From: JALEFZ01 sp038527485
GTDB lineage: Bacteria; Bacteroidota; Bacteroidia; J057
Length of the DNA: 64,000 bases
Direction: 5' to 3'
Assembly (NCBI GenBank): GCA_038527485.1
Contig: JBCBFT010000005.1
Location: 46,654 to 110,653, forward strand
In this document: positions 24,416-33,884 of the stretch, piece by piece
Layout: every line of letters begins with the position of its first letter
Numbering within the stretch: position 1 is the stretch's first letter
Notes under the pieces: generated by a model
Told to the model about the DNA's origin: nothing
The model's database searches: none
The model's input: the letters and a program-made list of their open reading frames with translations, nothing else
Position numbers and translations under genes: made by a program

Positions 24416-25969
24416 TTATCCTACTTTTTCCCTCTCAGCTTCTGAGACATCCAGCATCACAGGCTTGTAACCCCCTCTAGATCTGAAATATAGGATCAAG
24501 CCCACATAACAAATCAGCATGATGATGGGAAAAATCGCTACCGTAGAAAGGGCGCCCTTTTTCGCATCTCCTTGTATCTCTGTAATGGTGCTACGATCTG
24601 CCTCTGTGGCACCTTTCAGCGCGGTATTGTCGATAGCATAATATTCACCGAAAAGGCCACTCTGTGGCGACATGTAGTCTGTTTTTAGCTGCGTGTTATT
24701 CGTTTGGTCGTAATCAGCAATGCTCTGCTCGATGCTACGATCCTGGATATTCCCCAAAAATACGGCTCCGACTATCCCTACTCCCAGCATCCCAATGGCT
24801 GAGATCCCGTTTAAGGTCAAAGCGCCTCCCTGAGGAAACTGCTCCGAAACGACGCCCAACATCGTAGGCCAAAAGAAGGTCTTACCCAAGGCATAAATAG
24901 TAGCTGCAACCAAAATCGTGATGCCCGCTGCTTCTGACAAGAAAATTAATCCAATCGCTGCCACAACAGAAGATACAGCCAACAATCCCAGGGGCGAAAG
25001 ACGATGTACAATAGGTCCTGCAAAAAAGCGTAAACCCGCCATAATTGCAGAGGTGTAAATGATCAGCCAGAGAGAGTCTAAACCAAACTTATCAAACTCA
25101 GGCTCCATCAAAGAGGTAATCCAGCTATCTGTTCCCAGCTCGGTCGTGGCCAGTGGAATCATGATCATGACCAAGAGGAGAAAAAGCCCATTGCCCAAAG
25201 ACTGGGTATAATATCCATAGATACCTGTGAGTAGCACCGTAGCGCCTACCACATACCAGATCGAAAGGTCGAACTGATTGGCAATCTCAGATGAGATCAG
25301 CGAAGTAATGATCAAAGCACCGATGATCCCGACCTGCTTGAGCATGTCTTTGTAGGAGACGCCTGCGGCTACGCGCTCATTTTCGGGAAACTTTCGTCCG
25401 ATCAGCAAGAAAAGGTAAGCTACCACAGGGAGGAAGATCAACGCCACCTTTACTTCCCACATCATTTTGTCCACTGCCAGCGCGTCCAGTCCCAGCACAA
25501 GTAAGCCTCCGATAACCAGACCCGCAGGCCAACCTGCGTGAAGAATGTTGAGCCACTTGGTTTTTTCTTCCTTAAACATGGTCGCAATGACAGGATTGAT
25601 GTAAGCTTCTACCGTCCCATTGCCCAAAGCCATGACTAAGGTTCCCAAATAGAGCATATCATACCCCGTTGCAAAAATCGTGATGAAGGCGGAGATGACA
25701 TGACAGATAAAACCAAATAACATGGCATTTCGGTACCCTACACGGTCGATCACCAGAGAGAAAATCACAATACTGATCGCAAAAGGCCAGAACCCTACAC
25801 CCAGAATCTCTCCTTTTTGGGTTTCGGTTAGGTTGAACTGCGCCCCCCAGTCAATGATGATCTGCGTCCGCGCCACGAAGCCGAAGCCCGTCGCAACTAG
25901 GGCGATGAAACAACCCCAAAATAAGAACATGTCATAAGACTTATTCGCCTTCCTATTCGCTGTATCCAT
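24416..25969 (-). CDS. MFS transporter
   Basis: A 517-aa polytopic membrane protein with twelve or more hydrophobic segments and the major facilitator layout: an N-terminal six-helix half, a cytoplasmic loop around residues 195-215, and a second half. The loop between helices 2 and 3 carries DRVGYRNAMLFG, the G-x-x-x-D-R-x-G-x-R motif of MFS. An unusually long soluble loop (about residues 415-475, DRSIEQSIADYDQTNNTQ onward) sits before the last helix. Substrate is not predictable; related sequences are called sugar or nitrate transporters without proof. It is followed in the upstream direction by the molybdo-oxidoreductase gene (194-bp gap), so transport of that enzyme's substrate is possible. 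Confidence 0.75.
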   Translation of the reverse strand: MDTANRKANKSYDMFLFWGCFIALVATGFGFVARTQIIIDWGAQFNLTETQKGEILGVGFWPFAISIVIFSLVIDRVGYRNAMLFGFICHVISAFITIFATGYDMLYLGTLVMALGNGTVEAYINPVIATMFKEEKTKWLNILHAGWPAGLVIGGLLVLGLDALAVDKMMWEVKVALIFLPVVAYLFLLIGRKFPENERVAAGVSYKDMLKQVGIIGALIITSLISSEIANQFDLSIWYVVGATVLLTGIYGYYTQSLGNGLFLLLVMIMIPLATTELGTDSWITSLMEPEFDKFGLDSLWLIIYTSAIMAGLRFFAGPIVHRLSPLGLLAVSSVVAAIGLIFLSEAAGITILVAATIYALGKTFFWPTMLGVVSEQFPQGGALTLNGISAIGMLGVGIVGAVFLGNIQDRSIEQSIADYDQTNNTQLKTDYMSPQSGLFGEYYAIDNTALKGATEADRSTITEIQGDAKKGALSTVAIFPIIMLICYVGLILYFRSRGGYKPVMLDVSEAEREKVG

Positions 25970-26163
25970 AGTAGTAGTTGGTTAGTAGCTGTGCATGAGA
26001 GCGGTCGAGTGAAATGACCTTTTGACCCCAAAACCTCCTTCTCTCACACATCTCTTCATTCACATATATGAATTTAGGACTTTTTTTGAGACCTACCTCA
26101 ACATCTGGAAATGGATCGGGAAATCCTTACAATCTCTCGCAAACTTCTCCACTCGACTGACGA

Positions 26164-28425
26164 TTAATCCATCTTCTCTACGTTTACTGCAACCGACTTA
26201 GATGCAGGCGTATGGCTCGCTCTTGCGGATAGCTCCAAAGGCACCAAGGGATTGGATTCGGGGAAATAGGTTGCCAAACAGCCTTTCGGAATGTCATACG
26301 CCATGACTTTGTATCCCTCCACGCGTCGATGCTTTCCTCCATAATCATTGCTCAAAGCCACAAAATCTCCTTGTGCGATACCCAATGCTTGCATATCTTC
26401 TACATGCATAAATGCTACCATGCGTCCCTGGTAGACACCTCTGTAGCGATCATCGAGTCCATAGATCGTCGTATTGAATTGGTCGTGGCTGCGAATGGTC
26501 ATCATCATGAAGGCATGGCCATCGGGTCGTCCCTCTGCGAGTCGATTCACTGTAAAAACAGCTTTACCTGACTCTGTCTGGAAATCTCCGTGCCGTGCGC
26601 CATTGGGTAGCTCGAAGCCATTGTGTGCCTGCAAACGCGCATTGTAGTCCTCAAATCCTTTGACGGCCTTGGCGATGAGGTCGCGAATCTTGTCGTAGTC
26701 CTCTACCAGTCCCAGCCAATCGATATCATCCTCTGGCAAAGTGGCTGCCGCCATAGAAGCTACAATTTCAGGTTCGCTTTTGAGGTGAGGAGAAGGCGGA
26801 TTCAATACACCGTAAGAAGGATGGACGATGCCCATGGAGTTTTCGACGGTGACAAATTGAACTCCACTCTTTTGTACATGCTTATCGGTTCGTCCGAGAC
26901 AGGGCAGGATCAACCCAATCTTACCATGCGTCAGATGTGAGCGATTGAGTTTCGTGCTGATATGCACCGTTAAGTTACAGTTCTGCAAAGCTTGCTCTGT
27001 GACGGGTGTATCAGGTGCAGCCGAGACAAAGTTTCCTCCCAAGGCAATGAAGACCTTAGCTTTTTGGTCTCGCATGGCAGCTATAGACTCTACCACATTG
27101 TACCCAGGAGAAGAGGGGGGCGTAAAATGAAAAGTATCTTTGAGCTTATCGATCCAGGCCTTCTTCGGACGCTCATGAATACCCATGGTGCGGTCTCCCT
27201 GCACATTCGAGTGCCCACGCACAGGGCAAGTACCTGCTCCTGCTTTGCCCACAGATCCTTTGAGCAGGAGGAGATTGACCACTTCACGCACATTGTCGAC
27301 GCCATTTACGTGCTGCGTCAGCCCCATGGCCCAGCAGGCGATGATCCGATCACGTGAGGCAATCACTTCGGCAGAGGCGATGACTTGTTTTTTTGTCAAT
27401 CCTGTTTTGGCAATCAGTTTATCCAGTTCGTATGTGGCGAGATCTGCTTTCAGCGTCTCATATTCAATGGTCCTTTCCTCTATAAAAGCTGTATCTAATA
27501 CCTCGCGACCTTCCTTTTCCCACTGAATCAATAGCTTCATCCATGCTTTGAGTAGGGCCACGTCTTCATTGATGCTGACCTGTAAGTACTGATCCGCGAT
27601 GGCTGTCCCCTGGCCTGCCAGTCCTTTGAGTTTCTGGGGATTCTTGAATCGTAGAAGTCCTGCTTCCTTTAGTGGATTGATCACAATGACCTGTGCGCCT
27701 TTTTCCTTGGCTTTTTCCAAGGCGGAGAGCATACGGGGATGGTTGGTCCCAGGGTTTTGGCCAAAAATGAGGATCAATTCTGCTTTTTCGAAGTCTTCCA
27801 ATACAACCGATCCCTTGCCGATCCCCAACGTCTGGGACAGTCCTACCCCACTAGACTCATGGCACATATTGGAGCAATCGGGGAGGTTGTTGGTGCCATA
27901 TTTTCGAACGAACAATTGATAGAGAAAGGCAGCCTCATTACTGGTTCGGCCTGACGTGTAAAAAATGGCCTCATCTGGGTGAGTTAAGCCGTTGAGTTCT
28001 TGTCCTATGCGTTCAAATGCAGCTTTCCATGAGATCGGCTGATAGTGCCTCTCTCCTTCACGGATGATCATAGGCTGCGTCAACCTGCCTTGCTGTCCTA
28101 ACCAATAGTCGCTCTTCTTACGCATCTCCGCCACGCTGTGCTTGGAAAAAAAAGTATCTGTCGCTCGCTGGCTCATGGCTTCTTCTGCGATCGCTTTTAC
28201 CCCATTTTCGCAGTATTCTCCTAGTTTGGAACGCGTCTGAGGATCGGGCCATGCACAGCCTGGACAGTCTACGCCTTTCTCCTGATTGAGCTTGTTGAGG
28301 ACCTTCATCGCCTTGCCGATGGGCATGGAGCCGAAGATCATCTTGGAAGAAATACGGATGGCCTTGAGGCCTGCTGCCTCGGAGGCGGGTTGAGCGAGTT
28401 GAGGATTATCCTTAGTTTCAGACAT
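26164..28425 (-). CDS. FdhF/YdeP family molybdopterin oxidoreductase
   Basis: About 753 aa from the Met of MSETKDNPQ (28425); an in-frame start 18 codons upstream is possible. It belongs to the FdhF/YdeP branch of the DMSO-reductase superfamily, which binds bis-MGD. Visible hallmarks are the CPGCAWPD motif (Cys54 and Cys57), the YCENG block, YTSGRTSNEAAFLYQLF, NMCHESSG around the metal-proximal Cys near residue 190, and GQNPGTNHPRM. A C-terminal molydop-binding domain begins near residue 620 (FTVNRLAEGRPDGH). No Tat signal is present, so it is cytoplasmic. YdeP-type proteins have been tied to acid and formate metabolism, but the reaction here is not established. The MGD-making gene mobA is divergent 80 bp away. 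Confidence 0.88.
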   Translation of the reverse strand: MSETKDNPQLAQPASEAAGLKAIRISSKMIFGSMPIGKAMKVLNKLNQEKGVDCPGCAWPDPQTRSKLGEYCENGVKAIAEEAMSQRATDTFFSKHSVAEMRKKSDYWLGQQGRLTQPMIIREGERHYQPISWKAAFERIGQELNGLTHPDEAIFYTSGRTSNEAAFLYQLFVRKYGTNNLPDCSNMCHESSGVGLSQTLGIGKGSVVLEDFEKAELILIFGQNPGTNHPRMLSALEKAKEKGAQVIVINPLKEAGLLRFKNPQKLKGLAGQGTAIADQYLQVSINEDVALLKAWMKLLIQWEKEGREVLDTAFIEERTIEYETLKADLATYELDKLIAKTGLTKKQVIASAEVIASRDRIIACWAMGLTQHVNGVDNVREVVNLLLLKGSVGKAGAGTCPVRGHSNVQGDRTMGIHERPKKAWIDKLKDTFHFTPPSSPGYNVVESIAAMRDQKAKVFIALGGNFVSAAPDTPVTEQALQNCNLTVHISTKLNRSHLTHGKIGLILPCLGRTDKHVQKSGVQFVTVENSMGIVHPSYGVLNPPSPHLKSEPEIVASMAAATLPEDDIDWLGLVEDYDKIRDLIAKAVKGFEDYNARLQAHNGFELPNGARHGDFQTESGKAVFTVNRLAEGRPDGHAFMMMTIRSHDQFNTTIYGLDDRYRGVYQGRMVAFMHVEDMQALGIAQGDFVALSNDYGGKHRRVEGYKVMAYDIPKGCLATYFPESNPLVPLELSARASHTPASKSVAVNVEKMD

Positions 28426-28505
28426 AGGGCAATGATTGGAGTCGGTAAGTGCGCGTTGATCGGGGAGACATATTCCCATTTCGTCATAAAGTAATAAAAA
28501 GCAAG

Positions 28506-29096
28506 ATGGAAGCTAAGCAGAATCTTATCGGATGGGTGCTTGCAGGAGGAAAAAGTCAAAGAATGGGGCAAGACAAAGCCATGATTTCCTACTATGAGAA
28601 ACCACAAGCTTTATACATGTGGGAGATGTTGACGCTTGAGGGAATAGAGGCACATCTGTCAGTGGGAATAAATCTAGGAATAGCAGATAAGTTGGGGGTT
28701 TCGGGAATAATGGATCTGATTCCTGGTCAAGGTCCTCTAGGTGCGATTTATACGGCTCAACAACGATTTCCACATTGCCCTATTTTATTGATGGCTTGTG
28801 ATATGCCGCTAGTGGGGAAGGAGGATGTGGGCCTATTGATAGAAAATAGAAAGCCTGTAGTAGATGTATCGGTATTTTGGAATACAGAAAAAAAACAAGT
28901 TGAACCTATGCTGAGCATTTGGGAAATAAGTAGCCAGCCCTTTGTGAAAGAAGCATTAGGTCAAGGCAGACGATCAATCATGAAGCTTTTAGAAGCAATG
29001 AATGTGCATGCCATTCCTCATCCTGTCCCTCATCACTTTCTCAACATCAATACACGAGAAGAATGGATAGCCTTCCAACAATCAAGAAGGCGCTAA
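28506..29096 (+). CDS. mobA: Molybdenum cofactor guanylyltransferase
   Basis: A 196-aa protein started at ATG 28506, which directly precedes the nucleotide-binding strand; an upstream in-frame start would add 19 charged residues. MobA transfers GMP from GTP to Mo-molybdopterin to make MGD. The signature LAGGKSQRMGQDKA is at about residues 12-25, the second metal/nucleotide block is ACDMPLV (about 97-103), and the GQGPLGAIYTA segment lies at about 76-86. Length fits the family. It is divergent from the FdhF/YdeP oxidoreductase, which needs this cofactor, and its last 15 bp overlap the convergent DUF7009-like gene. Confidence 0.88.
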   Translation: MEAKQNLIGWVLAGGKSQRMGQDKAMISYYEKPQALYMWEMLTLEGIEAHLSVGINLGIADKLGVSGIMDLIPGQGPLGAIYTAQQRFPHCPILLMACDMPLVGKEDVGLLIENRKPVVDVSVFWNTEKKQVEPMLSIWEISSQPFVKEALGQGRRSIMKLLEAMNVHAIPHPVPHHFLNINTREEWIAFQQSRRR

Positions 29097-29450
29097 CTCT
29101 GTAAAAGTATCTGATTTATCCTCTGTCGGACGGTGCGCACAGGGAAAGTCTTTCTCGATCAGGACTTCTAATTGTTGATTATTTTCTAAAGGAATATGAT
29201 GATGGATTCCTACTTGATGGGATGTTATCCAGCGTTGTCCGACTTCTTTCGGCAAAAGTACTTCTATTTTTCCTTCCGTAAATATCGCTTGAACCTCTGA
29301 AATCTCCTCTGTCATTCGAAGTCCAAATACCAGCAACTGGCTCCCCCCAAAATGGACACTATCCACTACTTCCCCCTTCGATTTTAAGATGGCTAGGTCC
29401 GATTTCCTGGCTCGGATTCTGATACTATTGGTCACACATCTCAGCTTCAT
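29082..29450 (-). CDS. DUF7009-like small protein
   Basis: A 122-aa protein resembling a Bacteroidota family labelled DUF7009. It opens MKLRCVTNSIRIRARKSDL (basic strand with a conserved Asn-Ser-Ile-Arg), continues with GLRMTEE and EGKIEVLLPKEVGQRW, and closes with VLIEKDFPCAHRP followed by a Ser-Asp-Thr-Phe tail. The E-K-D-F-x-C motif is the best conserved part and may bind metal or cofactor. It lies between mobA (convergent, 15-bp overlap) and a pentapeptide-repeat gene 12 nt upstream on the same strand. A link to molybdenum metabolism is suggested only by position. Confidence 0.6.
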   Translation of the reverse strand: MKLRCVTNSIRIRARKSDLAILKSKGEVVDSVHFGGSQLLVFGLRMTEEISEVQAIFTEGKIEVLLPKEVGQRWITSHQVGIHHHIPLENNQQLEVLIEKDFPCAHRPTEDKSDTFTELAPS

Positions 29451-29461
29451 CCTCTTAACTT

Positions 29462-30034
29462 TTATTCGACTATAACACCCAAACTTTTGACCAGCCCCTC
29501 CAAGCCTTCTCTGGAAAATTTAGCTTTCTGCACCTTGTTCTCACGTGGATCAATCAAGTAGTTTTGGGCTCCACGAAAGTCTGCTTTCCTCAAGTCCGTC
29601 CGCTCAAATTTTGCCCCCTCCAAGTTGCTTCCTGTAAAGCTCGCTTCGCCCAATTCCGCTTCTGTGAAATCTACCTCTTTCAAGCTACAAGTATGAAAGA
29701 ATGTCTTTTTCAATTTCAACCCAAAGAAGGAGGTATGATCCAAAATACAATGGTCGAATTGCATCTCCAAGCCCATCTGATTCCCTTCCTCCATATGTAA
29801 ACCCATCATTTTACATTGCGTAAATTGTACGTCTCGAAAAGCTGTATTTGTCAGATATGCATTGCTCAGATCGCAGTCTTTCATTTCGCACTCAATGAAG
29901 CCAATGTCACTCAAATCAACCTGATAAAAGCGACATCGGATAAAGGTACACTGGTCATAGTTGGCCACTTCCAATTCCTCTTCTGCAAAATCCTTATTCT
30001 CAAATATACGATCGGAAATATAGGTTTTACTCAT
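29462..30034 (-). CDS. Pentapeptide repeat protein (Qnr/McbG-like length)
   Basis: A 190-aa right-handed quadrilateral beta-helix protein. Pentapeptide units A(D/N)LxX recur through residues about 25-160 (for example CDLSNAYLTNTAFRDVQF, and NLEGAKFERTDLRKADFRGA). The end YLIDPRENKVQKAKFSREGLEGL matches the closing segment typical of this 190-aa class. Relatives include Qnr and McbG, DNA mimics that protect gyrase, but most members of the wider family have no known role, so resistance should not be assumed. It is probably co-transcribed with the DUF7009-like gene (12-nt gap). Confidence 0.8.
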   Translation of the reverse strand: MSKTYISDRIFENKDFAEEELEVANYDQCTFIRCRFYQVDLSDIGFIECEMKDCDLSNAYLTNTAFRDVQFTQCKMMGLHMEEGNQMGLEMQFDHCILDHTSFFGLKLKKTFFHTCSLKEVDFTEAELGEASFTGSNLEGAKFERTDLRKADFRGAQNYLIDPRENKVQKAKFSREGLEGLVKSLGVIVE

Positions 30035-30245
30035 AAGACCCTGCTTGAAACCTCAAATCTGCGAAAAGTTTGCGCTTTCAGAACCTGAATTTCATCTATT
30101 TAGCCTCACTAAATCTCACAAAATAGCTTTCGTCAGAACCTAAAATCTCTGCTTTTTAACTAGATATTCATTGTTCCAAACAGGGTCTAAGACTTTTTCA
30201 TGAATCATTTTGCAGAGATGATGCAGGAAAGCAAACCGTGCACTG

Positions 30246-32774
30246 CTACTCCCCATACATGCTGCACGATCCAATCGGAGATCCATCCGGAGGAGAAGGG
30301 GTTGGAGGCAACTTGATGAGTTCAGGCTGTGTAAAATAGCGATTGATCATCTCTCGGCAGTACGTCTCGTGTGCCTCTTGGAGCTGATCACCTGCCCGAA
30401 AATTCTGTCTGATTTCCAGTTGTGAGGCTACATTATTTTTGCCTTGTAGCTGTAGATTATCAGGAAATAAAGTGGCGTACAAACGATTCAAAGATCTGTT
30501 AGCCAATGCTTTGGTTTGTCCCTGACTTCGCGGATCTAGCGCGAGATGAATCAAATGCTTGACCAAGGCTTTTTGTACGACGCGACGTACGGCGGCTTCC
30601 TCAGACGACTGTAACATGCGGTCGCGCTCGCTCACCTCCCCAAAAATACGTGCTGTGAGGACATCGAGCATCTGATGCAACCCCCAGTCGTTGTCATTGT
30701 AGGCGTGAAAAGCCACCATTCGATTGGCCCGCTCAGGATGCAGCAGCATGTTCAGCGTCATGTCAGCAGACGTCTCGGCTATTCCTAGCGGATCTAGTGT
30801 AAACCCTGTTTTGATTTTAAAATGCTCCCTTCCACGGCTATACCCTAGTGGACGTGGAGGAATCATATCGACCAGTTCAGCAGGTAGCGTCAAAAAGCCT
30901 GGATCTAGCGTCTTCAATAAAACTTCCATCGCTTTCTTCTGTTCTGTAGCCGAAACGACCTCTGGGTCAGGTTGGTTGTCTCCCCTTACTTGGTAGCGAT
31001 AGCGACGACCACCGATCACTTTGGCTGCGGCTTCTACCTGATAGCGGTGCATGAAGTAGATAGGTACCAGGACATCTTCCATCATGGCCAATGGCGTCCC
31101 CACTGGAATATTTTTTTCAGAGAAGTCATTCAAGGCATCTTTTCGCAGGTCAATCAAGCGCTCCAATTCATCTGCAGCATCCTCTCCATTGTCCCAAAGG
31201 TGTGTCTCAGGGTGGCTACTCCCCTGAGGCCTTGCTTCAGCATCGGATAAGAATACTTGACCTATTTTTTCGCTTTCTTCAAGGATTTCACTTAGACCTG
31301 TAGCAACATCTTTATTCTGGGGAAAATCTTGATAGCCGTAAATGATAGAGCGTTTGTCCCATTCGCCTATTCCTACATCATATGCATTTTCGGTATTTAG
31401 TTTACCTAGCTTAAATCCGAAATAGGGATGTGGATAATCCATCACCGAAGCACGGTCTATGCTACTGGCGATATAGTTATGCGCAAGTCCGAGGGTATGA
31501 CCGACCTCATGCGCCGAGAGCTGACGCAAGCGAGCCAGTGCAACTTTCTCCAACATAGGATCAGGCTTCTCCCCGTCCTTGTAGGCTTGAATCAATCCTT
31601 GGGTAATCAAAAAATCTTGGCGCACACGCAAAGATCCCAAGGAAACATGGCCTTTGATGATCTCTCCTGTTCGTGGATCGACGACGCTGGCACCATAAGA
31701 CCACCCACGAGTAGATCGATGCACCCACTGGATGACATTGTAGCGTACGTCTAGGGGATCTGCTCCTTCTGGCAACACCTCCACGCGGAAGGCGTCCTTG
31801 TATCCCGCTGCTTCAAAAGCTTGATTCCACCAACTAGCTCCTTCGATCAGCGCAGAGCGAATAGGCTCTGGTGCACCTGGATCGACATAGTACACGATGG
31901 GTTCTACGGCTTCACTGGAAGCTGCATTAGGATCTTTCTTTTGTAGGCGATGGCGTGTGATGAATCGCTTTTGGACAGGTTGATCTATAGGTGTCGCATA
32001 ATCGGCATAGCTAAAAGGGAAATATCCTGCGCGTGGATCGAACACTCTGGGGATGTACTGATCGTCGGGAAGCTGGATGAAGGAGTGGTGCATACGGACG
32101 GTGACCGCCTGTGGGGTAGGCGTAACTGAACGAATATAGCCTCCCGTAGGATTGCCACTGAAAGTCAACATGGCTTCCAGTTCTGTATTTTGGGGAAAGT
32201 TTTTGCTGCGTGGCAGATAGATGGCGCTGCGATTCTTATCTAGGCGATAGCTACCTTGACCATTGCGCTGCAAGCTCCTACTGACGCCATGTGCATCGCT
32301 GAGCAGCATATCTGTCAAGTCGATCAGGAATCTACCGTCTGACTGAGCGGCTACCTTAAATCCTGCTAGGATGGATTGGGCAAAAGCTTCCTCTACAGCT
32401 CGGACCTCTGCGGGATTGTCACTATTGGCACGATAGTCGTAGTTGGGTTGTACCAGCAGAACTTTAGGGCCTATACGGTGGAATTTGACTACACGCCCTT
32501 GCCCTAACTGCCCACGATCTAGTCCGATATCATTGGAGCCAACACCTGCACTGAGAGAATTGACATACAGAAATTCTTCTCCTTCTCGTACGACTTCCAG
32601 CCATATTTTTCCTTTCTCCTCATCCCAATAAAATGGGAAGTATCCTTCGAAACGCTCCATATCCTCGGTAAACGTCTCGATCGTAGGTGTCTCTGCGGCA
32701 ACGTTCGTTTGGAGAAAAGCCAGGAGAAAAGCTGACATCATCCACCGGTAGACAGGCATTGCTCTTTTTATCAT
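30246..32774 (-). CDS. Zinc-dependent metalloprotease (DUF5117/DUF5118 type)
   Basis: An 842-aa exported metzincin. A signal peptide (about residues 1-27) is followed by a DUF5118/DUF5117 region (about 30-280) and the catalytic domain. The zinc site is HEVGHTLGLAHN (about residues 421-432), a complete His-Glu-x-x-His-x-x-Gly-x-x-His, and the Met-turn is SVMDYPHP about 15 residues later. A large helical C-terminal region (DUF4953-like) follows. The protein has no T9SS sorting domain and no lipobox, so it is likely periplasmic or released. This family is common in Bacteroidota and is thought to process peptides or proteins; physiological substrates are unknown. It precedes no obvious operon partner. 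Confidence 0.85.
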   Translation of the reverse strand: MIKRAMPVYRWMMSAFLLAFLQTNVAAETPTIETFTEDMERFEGYFPFYWDEEKGKIWLEVVREGEEFLYVNSLSAGVGSNDIGLDRGQLGQGRVVKFHRIGPKVLLVQPNYDYRANSDNPAEVRAVEEAFAQSILAGFKVAAQSDGRFLIDLTDMLLSDAHGVSRSLQRNGQGSYRLDKNRSAIYLPRSKNFPQNTELEAMLTFSGNPTGGYIRSVTPTPQAVTVRMHHSFIQLPDDQYIPRVFDPRAGYFPFSYADYATPIDQPVQKRFITRHRLQKKDPNAASSEAVEPIVYYVDPGAPEPIRSALIEGASWWNQAFEAAGYKDAFRVEVLPEGADPLDVRYNVIQWVHRSTRGWSYGASVVDPRTGEIIKGHVSLGSLRVRQDFLITQGLIQAYKDGEKPDPMLEKVALARLRQLSAHEVGHTLGLAHNYIASSIDRASVMDYPHPYFGFKLGKLNTENAYDVGIGEWDKRSIIYGYQDFPQNKDVATGLSEILEESEKIGQVFLSDAEARPQGSSHPETHLWDNGEDAADELERLIDLRKDALNDFSEKNIPVGTPLAMMEDVLVPIYFMHRYQVEAAAKVIGGRRYRYQVRGDNQPDPEVVSATEQKKAMEVLLKTLDPGFLTLPAELVDMIPPRPLGYSRGREHFKIKTGFTLDPLGIAETSADMTLNMLLHPERANRMVAFHAYNDNDWGLHQMLDVLTARIFGEVSERDRMLQSSEEAAVRRVVQKALVKHLIHLALDPRSQGQTKALANRSLNRLYATLFPDNLQLQGKNNVASQLEIRQNFRAGDQLQEAHETYCREMINRYFTQPELIKLPPTPSPPDGSPIGSCSMYGE

Positions 32775-32868
32775 GGTTTGTTTGTTTTAGGTATATGTAA
32801 GTACAACTTATGAAAAATCTGCTATTGATCCTCCCTACCATCTATCTCCTTACACTCAACATGAGAAG

Positions 32869-33300
32869 TTAGGGCTTGACTGCATGTGCTTGGAGGGCTT
32901 CTAGGGGAACAATCTCTAAAGCCTTTTTGTGTGTAGAGGCAAGCACTACCGGAGGGGCCAAACCTGCATCATAAGCTTCTTTCCATCGGCTGGCACATAA
33001 GCACCACTTATCACCTGGTTTCAGACCAGGAAATCCATACATGGGATAAGCCGTCTTGAGGTCATTGCCACAGGTCGCGCTGTAATTCAAGAAATCTGCT
33101 GTCATGATGGCGCATACTACGTGTATGCCACGATCATCGGGACCTGTTTCACAGCTACCTGTACGATAAAAGCCTGTCATCGGATCTGTGCAGCAAGATT
33201 CGAGGGGTGTCCCTAACACGTTTTGTGTGGTTTCTGTGGCTTGTCCTTTGAGCATAGAAGATATCAGTATGAAAGTAGCAAATAAAAGGAGGATTCTCAT
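32869..33300 (-). CDS. DUF2237 protein with a signal peptide
   Basis: A 143-aa protein. Residues about 22-143 are a full DUF2237 domain: QNVLGTPLESCCTDPMTGFYR, then GIHVVCAIMTADFLNYS, TAYPMYGFPGLKPGDKWCLC, and ASRWKEAYDAG. Cys residues in the CC and WCLC motifs are kept and suggest metal binding. Most DUF2237 proteins are cytoplasmic, about 120 aa, and start directly at the domain. This one has a clear extra N-terminal signal peptide (LLLFATFILISSMLKGQ), so it should be exported. Function is unknown. It is divergent from a small secreted-protein gene. Confidence 0.82.
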   Translation of the reverse strand: MRILLLFATFILISSMLKGQATETTQNVLGTPLESCCTDPMTGFYRTGSCETGPDDRGIHVVCAIMTADFLNYSATCGNDLKTAYPMYGFPGLKPGDKWCLCASRWKEAYDAGLAPPVVLASTHKKALEIVPLEALQAHAVKP

Positions 33301-33458
33301 GTAGTCCCAACCTCATGATTCTCCCATTTGTTTATGAAATAGACGTTATCCTCTCGTATAAAACATTCGTTATAAAATTTATATATTTTAATTTACTTAA
33401 AAATGCATCATACATAAAATTGCAATATCTAAATATTGTATTTTATTATATCCTATCC

Positions 33459-33884
33459 ATGTTCCAAACCTTCAAGCTTTCTATCCTTTCTAGTTTCACC
33501 TGTATCTTTTTCATTTTCCTTCTTCTTCATTTTCCTCAGCAAGTTTCCTCTCACACTCCCATTGCCAAAATCGAACATGCCAAGGGCATTGTCATTGAAA
33601 TTGATGATGATAACTTTAGACCTTCAACTGATTCGAATGATTCTGTAGTTCTGATTAGTCCCAATGTGACGAACAGGCAGTCATGGATTCATGCGCATAG
33701 CATAGCAAATATCCAAACTGTCACAGTCATAGATGTTCATGGGATCACACTTGCTGTTCAGGAAATAGGTGCTGCTTCTTTTCATCTTTATACAGGTGAG
33801 ATGGACCCAGGTCAGTACTATATCTTGATGAATGTAGAAGAGCAAATAAGTGTCATTAGTTGTCCTATTGTGATCCGGTCTTAA
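33459..33884 (+). CDS. Small secreted protein with a sorting-domain-like fold
   Basis: About 141 aa from ATG 33459 (MFQTFKLSILSS); the frame extends upstream but through non-protein-like AT-rich sequence. A strong signal peptide (about residues 8-30, ending near QVSSH) is followed by about 110 residues of predicted beta structure. The end (IDVHGITLAVQEIGAASFHL, then MDPGQYYILMNVEEQ) resembles the beta-sandwich layout of T9SS C-terminal domains, with PGQYYI in place of the usual Pro-x-Gly-x-Tyr-x-x. It may be a free-standing sorting-type domain. Its last 20 bp overlap the convergent gene ending at 33865. Confidence 0.55.
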   Translation: MFQTFKLSILSSFTCIFFIFLLLHFPQQVSSHTPIAKIEHAKGIVIEIDDDNFRPSTDSNDSVVLISPNVTNRQSWIHAHSIANIQTVTVIDVHGITLAVQEIGAASFHLYTGEMDPGQYYILMNVEEQISVISCPIVIRS

